NCBI RefSeq assembly: GCF_018129985.1
Contig: NZ_JAFCKT010000020.1
Span: 1-64,000 of the forward strand
From: Bradyrhizobium sp. SZCCT0148
Lineage (GTDB): Bacteria; Pseudomonadota; Alphaproteobacteria; Rhizobiales; Xanthobacteraceae
Length of the DNA: 64,000 bases
Direction: 5' to 3'
Part shown: piece after piece, positions 1-8,182 of the stretch
Layout of the letters: the number at the start of each line of letters is the position of its first letter
Numbering within the stretch: position 1 is the stretch's first letter
Position numbers and translations under genes: made by a program
The notes under the pieces: generated by a model
What the model saw: the letters and a program-made list of their open reading frames with translations, nothing else
The model's database searches: none
What the model was told of the DNA's origin: nothing

Positions 1-157
1 GTGTGCATTTTCGCGCAGCGGACCGCGGGTGCCAGCCGGCACCCGGCCTTCCCTGCGCCCTCTTGGATTGGAGGGTGGAGCGACGAAGCAAAGCTCGGGC
101 GAATTGCGCCGCGAGAACGCAAAGGCTTGTCTGCTAGTTGATTGCGCTGAAAGTCTC

Positions 158-249
158 GTAGGGTCTGCAAAGCGCAAGCGTGCGTCACGTCTGTGTTGTT
201 TATGGATGGAGATCGCGGGCACGGCGCTGTGCCCCTTTGCCCACCCTAC
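158..249. repeat. Inverted pair of a GTAGGGT...GCAAAGCG-type interspersed repeat
   Basis: At 158-189 the sequence starts GTAGGGTCTGCAAAGCG and at 229-249 an inverted counterpart reads GTGCCCCTTTGCCCACCCTA. A similar unit lies at 14558-14588. Short GTAGGGTGGGCAAAGCGAAG-like elements of this kind are widespread between genes in Bradyrhizobium as I remember them. No gene is supported in 1-439. Confidence 0.5.
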
Positions 250-439
250 GGCACCGTCACTGGGATGTGCACGGGAGCATCCGGGAGAGCGGAGCGTGAT
301 GACGCCGCTGTCGTGCCCGAGCCTACGCTGCATGGCGTCCGGGACACGGCTAAATATTCGGCAATCATGCCCTCCGGCGCCGATGGACTTGCCCGCCGCA
401 ATCCGGTTCAATGGGCCGATCGAGCTTCTGGCGACAACG

Positions 440-712
440 ATGTCGAAATATCTGCTGGTCCTGGTGCTGCTGGCCTCGCCCGCGGCCGCGCAAGTCAAGC
501 TGGCGCCGAAGGCTGCGGCCGGACATCCTGATCCCTGTGCCCCGATCGGCCGTACCGCGGACGGCAAGCTGGTCTACTCCATGAAATGCGAGAACCTGCC
601 GGCGCCGCCCCCGCCGCCGCAGGCGGAATTGAAGGAAGCGCCGCCGGCCGCCGAGCCCGAACCGGAGACGCGGCGGAGCGGCATTTTCGGCTGGTCCTAC
701 GACCGCAGGTGA
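440..712 (+). CDS. Small exported proline-rich protein, unknown function
   Basis: About 90 residues. The start at 440 gives a classical signal peptide (MSKYLLVLVLLASPAAAQ) with cleavage probably after AAA. The frame is open further upstream, but the extra residues look like noncoding sequence and would bury the signal peptide. The mature part has two cysteines (DPCAPIG and MKCEN) that could form one disulphide, then a Pro/Ala/Glu stretch and a C-terminal SGIFGWSYDRR. It precedes the purine locus but no functional link is visible. I do not recognise a named family. Confidence 0.65.
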   Translation: MSKYLLVLVLLASPAAAQVKLAPKAAAGHPDPCAPIGRTADGKLVYSMKCENLPAPPPPPQAELKEAPPAAEPEPETRRSGIFGWSYDRR

Positions 713-814
713 TGCGCCCGCGCCCCTTGCGCGAAACTGTCGGGAATGCTCTTTGCTTGAAAATGATCCGTAAAATGATCCGTGGGGCCACCTGCCCCGA
801 TCCAGAGAGATGAG

Positions 815-1228
815 ATGAGCAAACTCGTTATCCGTGCCGGCGACTTCACCTTCGATGCCCGCTTCGAGGAACAAGCGGCACCCAAGACCGTCGCCGCCTT
901 CCGCAAGGCACTGCCGTTCGAAAGCCACATCATCCACGTGCGCTGGAGCGGCGAGGGCGTGTGGATGCCGCTCGGCGATCTCGATTTCGGCGTCGGCTAC
1001 GAGAACCACACCAGCTATCCCGCGCCCGGCCAGATCATCCTCTATCCTGGCGGCATCAGCGAGACCGAGATCCTGCTGGCCTATGGCGGCGTCCACTTCG
1101 CGAGCAAGATGGGCCAGCTCGCCGGCAACCACTTCATCACGCTGACCTCGGGCCTCGAGAACCTGGCGACGCTGGGCAAGAGCGTGCTGTGGAAGGGTGC
1201 GCTGCCGATCCGCTTCGAGGAAGTCTGA
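815..1228 (+). CDS. DUF3830 family protein (cyclophilin-like fold)
   Basis: 137 residues with the DUF3830 look: a small all-beta, cyclophilin-like protein containing HIIHVRWSGEGVW and a YPAPGQIILYPGG segment. The start at 815 follows a purine-rich AGAGAGATGAG; an earlier start at 782 would add a segment without family similarity. The stop at 1228 abuts the GTG of the allantoinase gene, so the two are probably translationally coupled. Location between purine-ring catabolism genes suggests a ureide or purine accessory role. The biochemical function of the family is not established as far as I know. Confidence 0.8.
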   Translation: MSKLVIRAGDFTFDARFEEQAAPKTVAAFRKALPFESHIIHVRWSGEGVWMPLGDLDFGVGYENHTSYPAPGQIILYPGGISETEILLAYGGVHFASKMGQLAGNHFITLTSGLENLATLGKSVLWKGALPIRFEEV

Positions 1229-2158
1229 GTGGCTGACACACGCTACCCGCGCGATCTCCGCGGTTACGGCCGCAACCCGCCGCACCCCGAGTGGCCCGGC
1301 AATGCGCGGATTGCGGTGCAGTTCGTGGTCAATTTCGAGGAGGGCGGCGAGAACAACATCCTGCACGGCGACCCCGCCTCGGAAGCGTTCCTGTCCGACG
1401 TGCTCGGCGCCCAGCCCTGGCCCGGCCAGCGCCATGCCAATATCGAGTCGATGTTCGAATATGGCTCGCGCGCCGGCTTCTGGCGACTGTGGCGGATGTT
1501 CACCGCGCGCAACTGGCCGACGACCGTGTTCGGTGTTGCCACTGCGCTGAAGCGCAATCCCGAAATCGTCGCCGCCATGAAGGAGGCGGGCTGGGACATC
1601 GCCAGCCACAGCCTGAAATGGATTGAGCACAAGGACATGACCGAGGCGCAGGAGCGCGCCGAGATCGCCGAGTCGATCCGCGTCCACACCGAGGCTACCG
1701 GATCGCGGCCGCTCGGCTGGTACACCGGGCGCTCCTCGATCAACACCAACCGTCTGCTGATGGAGGAGGGCGGATTCATCTACCTCTGCGACTCCTATGC
1801 CGACGATCTGCCCTATTGGATCACGGGTGCGAACGGCAAGCAGCTCGTCATTCCCTACACGCTCGATGCCAACGACATGCGCTTCATCAACCCGCAAGGC
1901 TTTGCCGAGGGCGAACAGTTCTTCACCTATCTGAAGGACGCCTTCGACGTGCTCTACGCCGAAGGCGAGACCGCGCCGAAGATGATGTCGGTCGGCCTGC
2001 ACTGCCGCCTCGCCGGCCGGCCCGGCCGCGCCGCGGGGCTGATGCGCTTCCTGGATTACATCGGCAAGCACGAGCGCGTCTGGGTCCCGACGCGGCTGCA
2101 GATCGCGCAGCACTGGCACGACAGGCTCGCGCATCTCGACGCGTTCGAGATCGGATGA
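1229..2158 (+). CDS. puuE: Allantoinase, PuuE / polysaccharide-deacetylase type
   Basis: 309 residues. Predicted to hydrolyse (S)-allantoin to allantoate in the cytoplasm. It resembles the cofactor-independent PuuE allantoinases of the polysaccharide deacetylase superfamily (NodB fold), not the metal amidohydrolase AllB: RDLRGYGRNPPHPEWPG, FEEGGENN, EYGSRAGFWR, a SHSLKWIEH segment and a GWYTGRSS motif are seen. GTG start directly after the DUF3830 stop and only 7 nt before the UraD-UraH fusion, so the three form one operon. Genes for the steps before it (UraH, UraD) are next door, which supports the assignment. Confidence 0.92.
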   Translation: MADTRYPRDLRGYGRNPPHPEWPGNARIAVQFVVNFEEGGENNILHGDPASEAFLSDVLGAQPWPGQRHANIESMFEYGSRAGFWRLWRMFTARNWPTTVFGVATALKRNPEIVAAMKEAGWDIASHSLKWIEHKDMTEAQERAEIAESIRVHTEATGSRPLGWYTGRSSINTNRLLMEEGGFIYLCDSYADDLPYWITGANGKQLVIPYTLDANDMRFINPQGFAEGEQFFTYLKDAFDVLYAEGETAPKMMSVGLHCRLAGRPGRAAGLMRFLDYIGKHERVWVPTRLQIAQHWHDRLAHLDAFEIG

Positions 2159-2165
2159 GGGCACA

Positions 2166-3053
2166 ATGCCGCAGATTTCGCTCGCCGATCTCAACGCAGC
2201 AAGCAAGGCCGACTTCGTCGCCGCGCTCGCCAACGTCGTCGAATATTCGCCGTGGATCGCCGAGAAGCTAGCCGAGCAGCGGCCGTTCACCGGCATCAAC
2301 CAGTTGCACGCGGCACTGATGGCGGCGATCCAGAGCGCCGAACCGGATGTGCAGCTGGCGCTGCTGCGTGCGCATCCAGATCTCGCCAACAAGACCCAGC
2401 GTGCGGCCGGTCTCACGGCGGAATCGACCGACGAGCAGAACAGCGCCGGCCTCGACCGCCTGTCGGACGCCGAATACGCCGCATTCGAGCGCGTCAACAA
2501 TGCCTACCGCGACAAGTTCGGCTTCCCTTATATCGTCTGCATCCGCCGCCACACCAGGGATTCCGTGCTGCACGATTTCGAGTCCCGGTTGCGCAACATC
2601 GCCAAGACCGAGACGCGGCGTGCGATCGAGGAGATCGGCCGCATCTCCGCACTGCGGCTGGATCAGCTCGTCATGGCCGATGACAGGCTGAAGGTGCACG
2701 GCCGGCTCTCGACCCATGTGCTGGACAATCAGATTGGCAAGCCGGCGCCGGGGATTCCGATTGAGCTCGTTGAGCTCGCAAGCCTCGGCGAGAGCCGTGT
2801 AATCGCGCGCGCGGTCACCAACGCCGACGGTCGCACCGATCAGCCGTTGATCGGTGGTCGTCCGCTGCCAATCGGCCGCTACGAGCTCAAATTCAGCGTT
2901 GCCAAATACTACGCCGAGCGCAACGTGCAGCTCACGGACCCGCCATTCCTCGACGAGATCCCGCTGCGCTTCGCCGTCAGCGAGCCGGAGGGCCACTACC
3001 ACGTGCCGCTCTTGGTCACGCCCTGGAGCTATTCGACCTATCGCGGCAGCTAG
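2166..3053 (+). CDS. Bifunctional OHCU decarboxylase - 5-hydroxyisourate hydrolase (UraD-UraH fusion)
   Basis: 295 residues with two domains. Residues about 1-170 are 2-oxo-4-hydroxy-4-carboxy-5-ureidoimidazoline decarboxylase (LLRAHPDLANK, STDEQNSAGLDRL, FGFPYIVCIR with the expected His, Glu and Arg). Residues about 177-295 are the transthyretin-like 5-hydroxyisourate hydrolase (LSTHVLDNQIGKPAPGI, HYHVPLLVTPWSYSTYRGS with the diagnostic terminal YRGS). The product turns the urate oxidase product into (S)-allantoin in one polypeptide, the same domain order as plant allantoin synthase. The ATG at 2166 follows a purine-rich stretch. The stop overlaps, tail to tail, the stop of the oxidase gene on the other strand at a CTAG. 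Confidence 0.95.
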   Translation: MPQISLADLNAASKADFVAALANVVEYSPWIAEKLAEQRPFTGINQLHAALMAAIQSAEPDVQLALLRAHPDLANKTQRAAGLTAESTDEQNSAGLDRLSDAEYAAFERVNNAYRDKFGFPYIVCIRRHTRDSVLHDFESRLRNIAKTETRRAIEEIGRISALRLDQLVMADDRLKVHGRLSTHVLDNQIGKPAPGIPIELVELASLGESRVIARAVTNADGRTDQPLIGGRPLPIGRYELKFSVAKYYAERNVQLTDPPFLDEIPLRFAVSEPEGHYHVPLLVTPWSYSTYRGS

Positions 3054-5776
3054 TCCCCGAACTTCGCGTGCAGCGCCGGAAACAGCCGGTCCGGCTTGAA
3101 CGGCGGCGCGGTGAAGCGGACGCCGGTGGCATTCGCGATCGCGTTGCCGAGCGCGGCCGCAACCGGATTGTACGGACTCTCGCTCATCGACTTCGCTCCC
3201 AGCGGCCCGATCGTGTCGGACGTCTCGGCGAAAAACACGTCGGTGCGCGGGACGTCGGCGAAGGAGGGCAGGTGGTAGTCGCGGAAGCTCGGGTTGGTGA
3301 CGCGCCCCTCGGCGTCGATCACCATCTCTTCGTAGAGCGCAGCGCCGAGCGCCTGTGCAACGCCGCCTTCGACCTGACCGCGGCACTGCATGGGATTGGC
3401 GATGACGCCGGCGTCGGCGGCGTGGACGCTCCGGAGTATCCTGAGCTCGCCGGTGGCCTTGTTCACGGCGACGCGAAAACCATGGACGTTGAAGCCGACC
3501 GAACGCGGCGTGCCCGCGGAGTTGCCGATGCCTGAGAATGGCTGCCCGCGCGCGCGAGAGAGTTGTACCAGCTCCGCAAACGGCATGCGCCGGACGCCGC
3601 TGACGACCGCGTTATCCTCCAGCACGCAACTCCCGACGTCGCACAGCCACGTGCCGGCGGCGGCCGCCTTCAGCTCGGCCGCGAGTTGCACGGATGCCGC
3701 ATGCGTTGCCTTGCCAGCGACGAACGTGCCCGCGCTGCCATAGGCGCCGGTGTCGTGGCCGCCATGGGCGGTGTCGGACTGGCGCAGGCGGATCCTGTCG
3801 ACCGTGGTCGCCAGCGTGGTCGCGGCGATCTGCCGGTGCACCGTGCTGGTGCCGTTGCCGAATTCGGCTGTGCCGACGGTGAGATCGAAACCGCCGTCGT
3901 CGTTGAGCGCGATCGTCGCGTCGGCGAAATGGCCTGCCGGCGGCACGGTGTCGATCATGGTCAGCGCGACACCGTCACCGATCAGCCAATCCTGCGACAG
4001 GTCCGGCTGCGGGCCGTCAGCCTGCATCGCGCGCTCGACGAGGTCGAGGCATTGGTCGAGCCCGTAGGAGCCGTAGAGCACGTCGTGAAATTCGGACGGC
4101 GGCGGCGACAGCATGGGATCGCCGTCCCTGACGATGTTGCGCCGGCGCATCTCGAAGGGGGTGATGCCGAGTTGCTTGGCCAGCTCGTCGATCGCGGCCT
4201 CGATCGCGATCAGCGTCTGCGGCAGGCCATAGCCGCGAAACGCGCCCGCCGGCACCGTGTTGGTGTAGACGGCGTAACCGTCGACCCGCTTGTTCGGGCA
4301 ATTGTAGACGGCGATGGACTCGGACAGCGAATGGAACATCACCGGGCCGGCGTGATTGCCGTAGGCGCCGGTGTTGGAGAGCACGTCGAGCTGGAGCGCG
4401 GTGAGCTTGCCGTCGGCATCCGCTCCGGCCTTGATGTGGACCCGCATCGGGTGCCGCGTCGAGGTCGCGATGAATTGCTCCTCACGGGTGAGCTCCAGCT
4501 TCACCGGACGTCCCGTCTTGAGCGCAGCGAGCGCGAGGATGTCCTCGACGAACATCTCCTGCTTGCCGCCAAACCCACCGCCGACACGCTCGCAGAACAC
4601 GCGGACCTTGTCGGGAGGAAGCTCGAAGATGTCTGCCAACGCGCGCCGGGTCAGGAATGGCACCTGGGTCGAGGTGCGGACATTGAGCACGCCCGCGTCA
4701 TCGAGCCAGGCGAGGCCGCCATGGGTCTCCAGCGCCGCGTGCTGCACGCGATGACTGTGGAAGGTGCCCTCGTAGGTGACGGCAGACGTCGCGAGCGCGG
4801 TTGCGACATCGCCGTACTCGCCATGCGTTTCCGCGGCGAGGTTGCGCTGGGCATCGGCGATGCGGTTCGCGGAGGTGCGGTCGGGATGTAAGATGGGCGC
4901 ACCCGGCGCCATCGCCTGCTCCGGATCGATCAGCGCGGGCAGGATCTCGTAACCCACCTTGATCCGCCGGCATGCCTCCTCGGCGGCGGCTTCGCTCTCG
5001 GCGACGATCGCGGCAACCCGCTGGCCGATGAAGCGGACGACCTCGTCGAGAACGCGGGTGTCCTCGGGGTCCATCCAGTCCATCTCGTGCCGCGCGGTCG
5101 AGATCAGCATCGAAGGTGCATCTTCATGCGTCAGCACCGCGTGCACGCCGGGTACGCGCAGGGCGTCCGACTTGTCGATCGCGACGATTCTGGCGTGCGC
5201 ATGAGGCGAACGCACCAGCTTGACGTGAAGCAGGCCATCCATGGCGGTGTCGAAGGTATAGCGCGCAGTGCCGCGCACGATATCGGGGCCTGCGGGGGCC
5301 GGCAGGCTGCGGCCGAAGGCGGCGCCGGCCTCGACGCTGGCCTCGACATTGGTCTTGCCCAGCAACGCATCCTCGATCGCGCGATAGCCGGTGCAGCGGC
5401 AGATGTTGCCCTTCAACGCCGTCCCGAGATCGGTGCGCTGGGCCTGGTTCAGCGAGGCGCAGGTCAGGATCATACCTGCCGTGCAGAAGCCGCATTGAAA
5501 GCCCTGCGCGTCGAGGAAGGCCTGCTGCATCGGATGCGTGCCGTGGTCTCCTCCCAGACCTTCGATCGTGGTGATGGCGTGTCCCTCGGCCCGGAAGGCC
5601 GGGATCAGGCAGCTGTGCACCGGCTCGCCGTCGAGCAGCACGGTGCAGGCGCCGCAGTCGCCGGCGTCACAGCCCTTTTTCACGCCGAAATGGCCGAGCT
5701 CGCGCAGGAACGTGCGCAGGCACTGGCCGGCACGCGGGCCCCGCGCAAACGGCTGGCCGTTGACCTCGAAACTCAT
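3050..5776 (-). CDS. Xanthine dehydrogenase-like oxidoreductase, fused [2Fe-2S] and molybdopterin subunits
   Basis: 908 residues, member of the xanthine oxidase family. Residues about 1-155 carry the two [2Fe-2S] centres (CDAGDCGAC with a later Cys in VHSC, CGFCTAGM and CRCTGY). From about 165 on comes the aldehyde oxidase/xanthine dehydrogenase Mo-binding part (RYTFDTAMDGLLHVKLVRSP, GVGGGFGGKQE by function CERVGGGFGGKQE, GAFRGYG, GPLGAKSMSESP). In most xdh operons these are separate genes or a three-domain chain, so a 2Fe-2S plus Mo fusion with a separate FAD subunit is less common. The start overlaps the FAD subunit stop by 4 nt (ATGA), implying coupling. Context favours xanthine to urate, but the substrate is not proven. 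Confidence 0.88.
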   Translation of the reverse strand: MSFEVNGQPFARGPRAGQCLRTFLRELGHFGVKKGCDAGDCGACTVLLDGEPVHSCLIPAFRAEGHAITTIEGLGGDHGTHPMQQAFLDAQGFQCGFCTAGMILTCASLNQAQRTDLGTALKGNICRCTGYRAIEDALLGKTNVEASVEAGAAFGRSLPAPAGPDIVRGTARYTFDTAMDGLLHVKLVRSPHAHARIVAIDKSDALRVPGVHAVLTHEDAPSMLISTARHEMDWMDPEDTRVLDEVVRFIGQRVAAIVAESEAAAEEACRRIKVGYEILPALIDPEQAMAPGAPILHPDRTSANRIADAQRNLAAETHGEYGDVATALATSAVTYEGTFHSHRVQHAALETHGGLAWLDDAGVLNVRTSTQVPFLTRRALADIFELPPDKVRVFCERVGGGFGGKQEMFVEDILALAALKTGRPVKLELTREEQFIATSTRHPMRVHIKAGADADGKLTALQLDVLSNTGAYGNHAGPVMFHSLSESIAVYNCPNKRVDGYAVYTNTVPAGAFRGYGLPQTLIAIEAAIDELAKQLGITPFEMRRRNIVRDGDPMLSPPPSEFHDVLYGSYGLDQCLDLVERAMQADGPQPDLSQDWLIGDGVALTMIDTVPPAGHFADATIALNDDGGFDLTVGTAEFGNGTSTVHRQIAATTLATTVDRIRLRQSDTAHGGHDTGAYGSAGTFVAGKATHAASVQLAAELKAAAAGTWLCDVGSCVLEDNAVVSGVRRMPFAELVQLSRARGQPFSGIGNSAGTPRSVGFNVHGFRVAVNKATGELRILRSVHAADAGVIANPMQCRGQVEGGVAQALGAALYEEMVIDAEGRVTNPSFRDYHLPSFADVPRTDVFFAETSDTIGPLGAKSMSESPYNPVAAALGNAIANATGVRFTAPPFKPDRLFPALHAKFGD

Positions 5777-6600
5777 GACGGCATTGCCCCCAGGAGTTCG
5801 CGGCGAATCTCCTCGGCGAGCCGCAACGTCATGTGCTTGCGCCAGAGCGGTTGGCCGTGGATGTCGGAGTGGTACAGATCGTCCGTGATCTGCTGGACGA
5901 TCGCATCGCGAAGTGCGCCCGCATCGGGCGGCTTGGCAAACGACAATTGGATCGGGCGCACCGTGGACGCCGTGACCGTCAGCGTCAGCGTGCCATCGGC
6001 ATCGAGGCTGCCGATCAGAAGGGCCGCCGAGCGGCCGACCGGCGCCAGCGAGATCTGGCGAAACGCCGTGCGGCGTTTCAGCGCGGCAATCGGAATATCG
6101 ATCTGCCGGAGCAGGTCGCCCGGCGTCAGGCGGTTGCGCTGGTTGCCGGTGACGAAGTCGACGACGGGAATCCTCTGTTCGCCGCCGCCCGCCCTCCAGA
6201 TGGTGCAGACGCCGTCGAGCGCCGCGGTCAGCGAGATCATCGGTCCCGCCGGCAGCGACATGCAGAGATTGCCGCCGATAGTCGCGGTCTTCCAGATCTT
6301 GAACGATGCAAGAAAGGCGCGGCAGCATTGGTTGATCAGCGGCGCGGCAAGCCAATCGGACGGGCAGGCAAGTCCGTCGAGTTGCGCGATCGTGCAAGTG
6401 GCGGCGATGGAGAGTTGGCTTTGGCTGATCGTCAGCGCCGGCCATTTGAAATCGGTGAGATCGATCAGCCGTGCAAGGTGCGCCTGTGGTTCCGAGAACA
6501 GCCAAGTGCCGCCCGCGAGCCAGGCATCGCCTGCCGCCCAGGCCGGTAATTGCGCCCGTGTTTGCGGATGGGCCACGGTCGTGATGGTATTCAAATCCAT
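5773..6600 (-). CDS. FAD-binding subunit of xanthine dehydrogenase-like complex
   Basis: 275 residues from the chosen ATG at 6600; a start 20 codons further upstream (6660) is possible but weaker. Shows the CoxM/XdhB FAD-binding fold: WLAGGTWL near residue 30, and TATIGGNLCMSLPAGPM near 125 that match the flavin-binding motifs of the family. Residues about 175-275 form the CO dehydrogenase flavoprotein C-terminal domain. It would pass electrons from the Mo/FeS chain to FAD. First gene of a two-gene operon on the minus strand, and divergent from the amidohydrolase gene, with a 138-bp shared promoter region (6601-6738). Confidence 0.88.
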   Translation of the reverse strand: MDLNTITTVAHPQTRAQLPAWAAGDAWLAGGTWLFSEPQAHLARLIDLTDFKWPALTISQSQLSIAATCTIAQLDGLACPSDWLAAPLINQCCRAFLASFKIWKTATIGGNLCMSLPAGPMISLTAALDGVCTIWRAGGGEQRIPVVDFVTGNQRNRLTPGDLLRQIDIPIAALKRRTAFRQISLAPVGRSAALLIGSLDADGTLTLTVTASTVRPIQLSFAKPPDAGALRDAIVQQITDDLYHSDIHGQPLWRKHMTLRLAEEIRRELLGAMPS

Positions 6601-6738
6601 GGCCGCGCCAAAGCTTCCGCCGGTGAATCGTGCCGATGAGTCTTGCAAGACCGGAGCCAAGTCGCAACAAACAAGTGGTCGCGCGAAGGTGACCGGGCCG
6701 GTGTTCGGCCGTCAGCGGGTGTGAGGAGAAGCGGGATC

Positions 6739-8088
6739 ATGAGCGATGCAACGCCGATCTGGATCAGGGATCCCCTGGCCATCCTCGCCGATGGCGCCGC
6801 GCGCGGGATCGTGGTGAAGGACGGCCGGATCGTCGAGCTGGTGCCGGCCGGCGCCACGCCTGCGACCGCCGGCGTCGTGGTGTTCGATGCCAGCGAACAC
6901 GTCGTGCTGCCGGGCCTGATCAACACCCATCATCATTTTTACCAGACGCTGACGCGCGCGCTGCCGGCGGCGATGGACCGCGAGCTGTTCCCTTGGCTCC
7001 AGGCGCTTTATCCGGTGTGGGCAAGGCTGACGCCCGAGGCGCTCGAGCTCGGCGTCACCGTGGCGATGTCCGAATTGCTGCTCTCGGGCTGCACCACCAC
7101 GACGGATCATCACTACGTCTTCCCCGCGGGCCTCGAAGACGCCGTCGATATCGAGGTCGCCGTGGCGAAGCGGCTCGGTGTACGAGTCTTGCTCACGCGC
7201 GGCTCGATGAACCTGTCGCAACGCGACGGCGGCTTGCCACCTGACAGCGTGGTGCAGGACGAGGACACGATCCTTGCCGACAGCGCGCGCGTGGTCGCTA
7301 AGCATCACCAGCGCGGTTTGGATGCGATGGTGCAGATCGCGCTGGCGCCGTGCTCGCCCTTCTCGGTAACGACGTCGCTGATGCGCGCCACCGCCGATCT
7401 CGCCGCCAAGCTCGACGTGCGACTGCACACCCATCTCGCCGAGACCGAGGACGAGAACAATTTCTGCCAGCAGATGTATGGCTGCCGACCGCTCGACTAT
7501 CTCGAACAGTGCGGCTGGCTCAACGCGCGAACCTGGCTCGCCCACGGCATATTCTTCAACGCCGACGAAATGAAGCGGCTCGGCAAGGCGAAGACGACCA
7601 TCAGCCATTGCGCGTGCAGCAATCAGCTGCTGGCGTCCGGCTGCTGCCCGGTCTGCGAGTTGGAGGAGGCCGGTGTCGGCATCGGGCTTGGTGTCGATGG
7701 CTCGGCCTCGAACGACGGTTCGAACCTGATGCAGGAGGTCCGTGCCGCCTTCCTGCTGCAACGGGCGCGCTATGGCGTAGCGAGAGTCAGCCACAAGGAT
7801 GCGCTGCGCTGGGCCACCAGGGGCTCGGCGGGTTGCGTCGGCCGTCCGGAACTCGGCGAGATCGCAGTCGGCAAGGCTGCGGACCTTGCGCTATTCAGGC
7901 TCGACGAGCTGCGCTTCTCCGGCCATGGGGATCCCTTGGCCGCGCTGGTGCTGTGCGGAGCGCATCGGGCCGACCGGGTGATGGTGGCGGGAAGATGGGC
8001 CGTGATCGATGGCGCCATCCCGGGCCTCGACGTGGCAGCCCTCATCCGCCGCCACAGTTCAGCGGCGCAGGCCATGCGGGTGGGATGA
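6739..8088 (+). CDS. Amidohydrolase, 8-oxoguanine deaminase / hydroxydechloroatrazine ethylaminohydrolase type
   Basis: 449 residues; GAGGAG at 6723-6728 selects the ATG at 6739. A subtype-III amidohydrolase TIM barrel: NTHHHFYQTLTRALP (metal His-x-His), HTHLAETEDE, WLAHGIFF and DGSASNDGSN with the metal Asp. Length and motifs match the bacterial 8-oxoguanine deaminases and the AtzB-related hydroxyatrazine hydrolases, which share the AtzA/TrzN/guanine deaminase fold. In a purine locus, deamination of an oxopurine (8-oxoguanine to urate, or guanine to xanthine) is the more likely reaction. Transcribed away from the xanthine dehydrogenase genes. Confidence 0.88.
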   Translation: MSDATPIWIRDPLAILADGAARGIVVKDGRIVELVPAGATPATAGVVVFDASEHVVLPGLINTHHHFYQTLTRALPAAMDRELFPWLQALYPVWARLTPEALELGVTVAMSELLLSGCTTTTDHHYVFPAGLEDAVDIEVAVAKRLGVRVLLTRGSMNLSQRDGGLPPDSVVQDEDTILADSARVVAKHHQRGLDAMVQIALAPCSPFSVTTSLMRATADLAAKLDVRLHTHLAETEDENNFCQQMYGCRPLDYLEQCGWLNARTWLAHGIFFNADEMKRLGKAKTTISHCACSNQLLASGCCPVCELEEAGVGIGLGVDGSASNDGSNLMQEVRAAFLLQRARYGVARVSHKDALRWATRGSAGCVGRPELGEIAVGKAADLALFRLDELRFSGHGDPLAALVLCGAHRADRVMVAGRWAVIDGAIPGLDVAALIRRHSSAAQAMRVG

Positions 8089-8182
8089 AAGAGGGGGCGA
8101 CCACAAGTGCCGGGTGCTTCTGGCCACCCCCTCCGAACCTCCTCCGGGAGGAGCAGGTGATTTGGGTAAAGCAAGAAGCGTG

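Noticed and set aside
365-2500. 711-codon minus-strand reading frame
   Set aside because: Antisense to the DUF3830, allantoinase and UraD-UraH genes; Arg/Ala-rich product without a family, an effect of high GC codon use.
5777-6670. N-terminal extension of the fused oxidase to 6670
   Set aside because: It overlaps the FAD subunit in another frame and reads as basic low-quality sequence; the ATG at 5776 with the ATGA overlap is better.
5087-6724. 545-codon plus-strand frame
   Set aside because: Antisense to the xanthine dehydrogenase-like genes, no motif.
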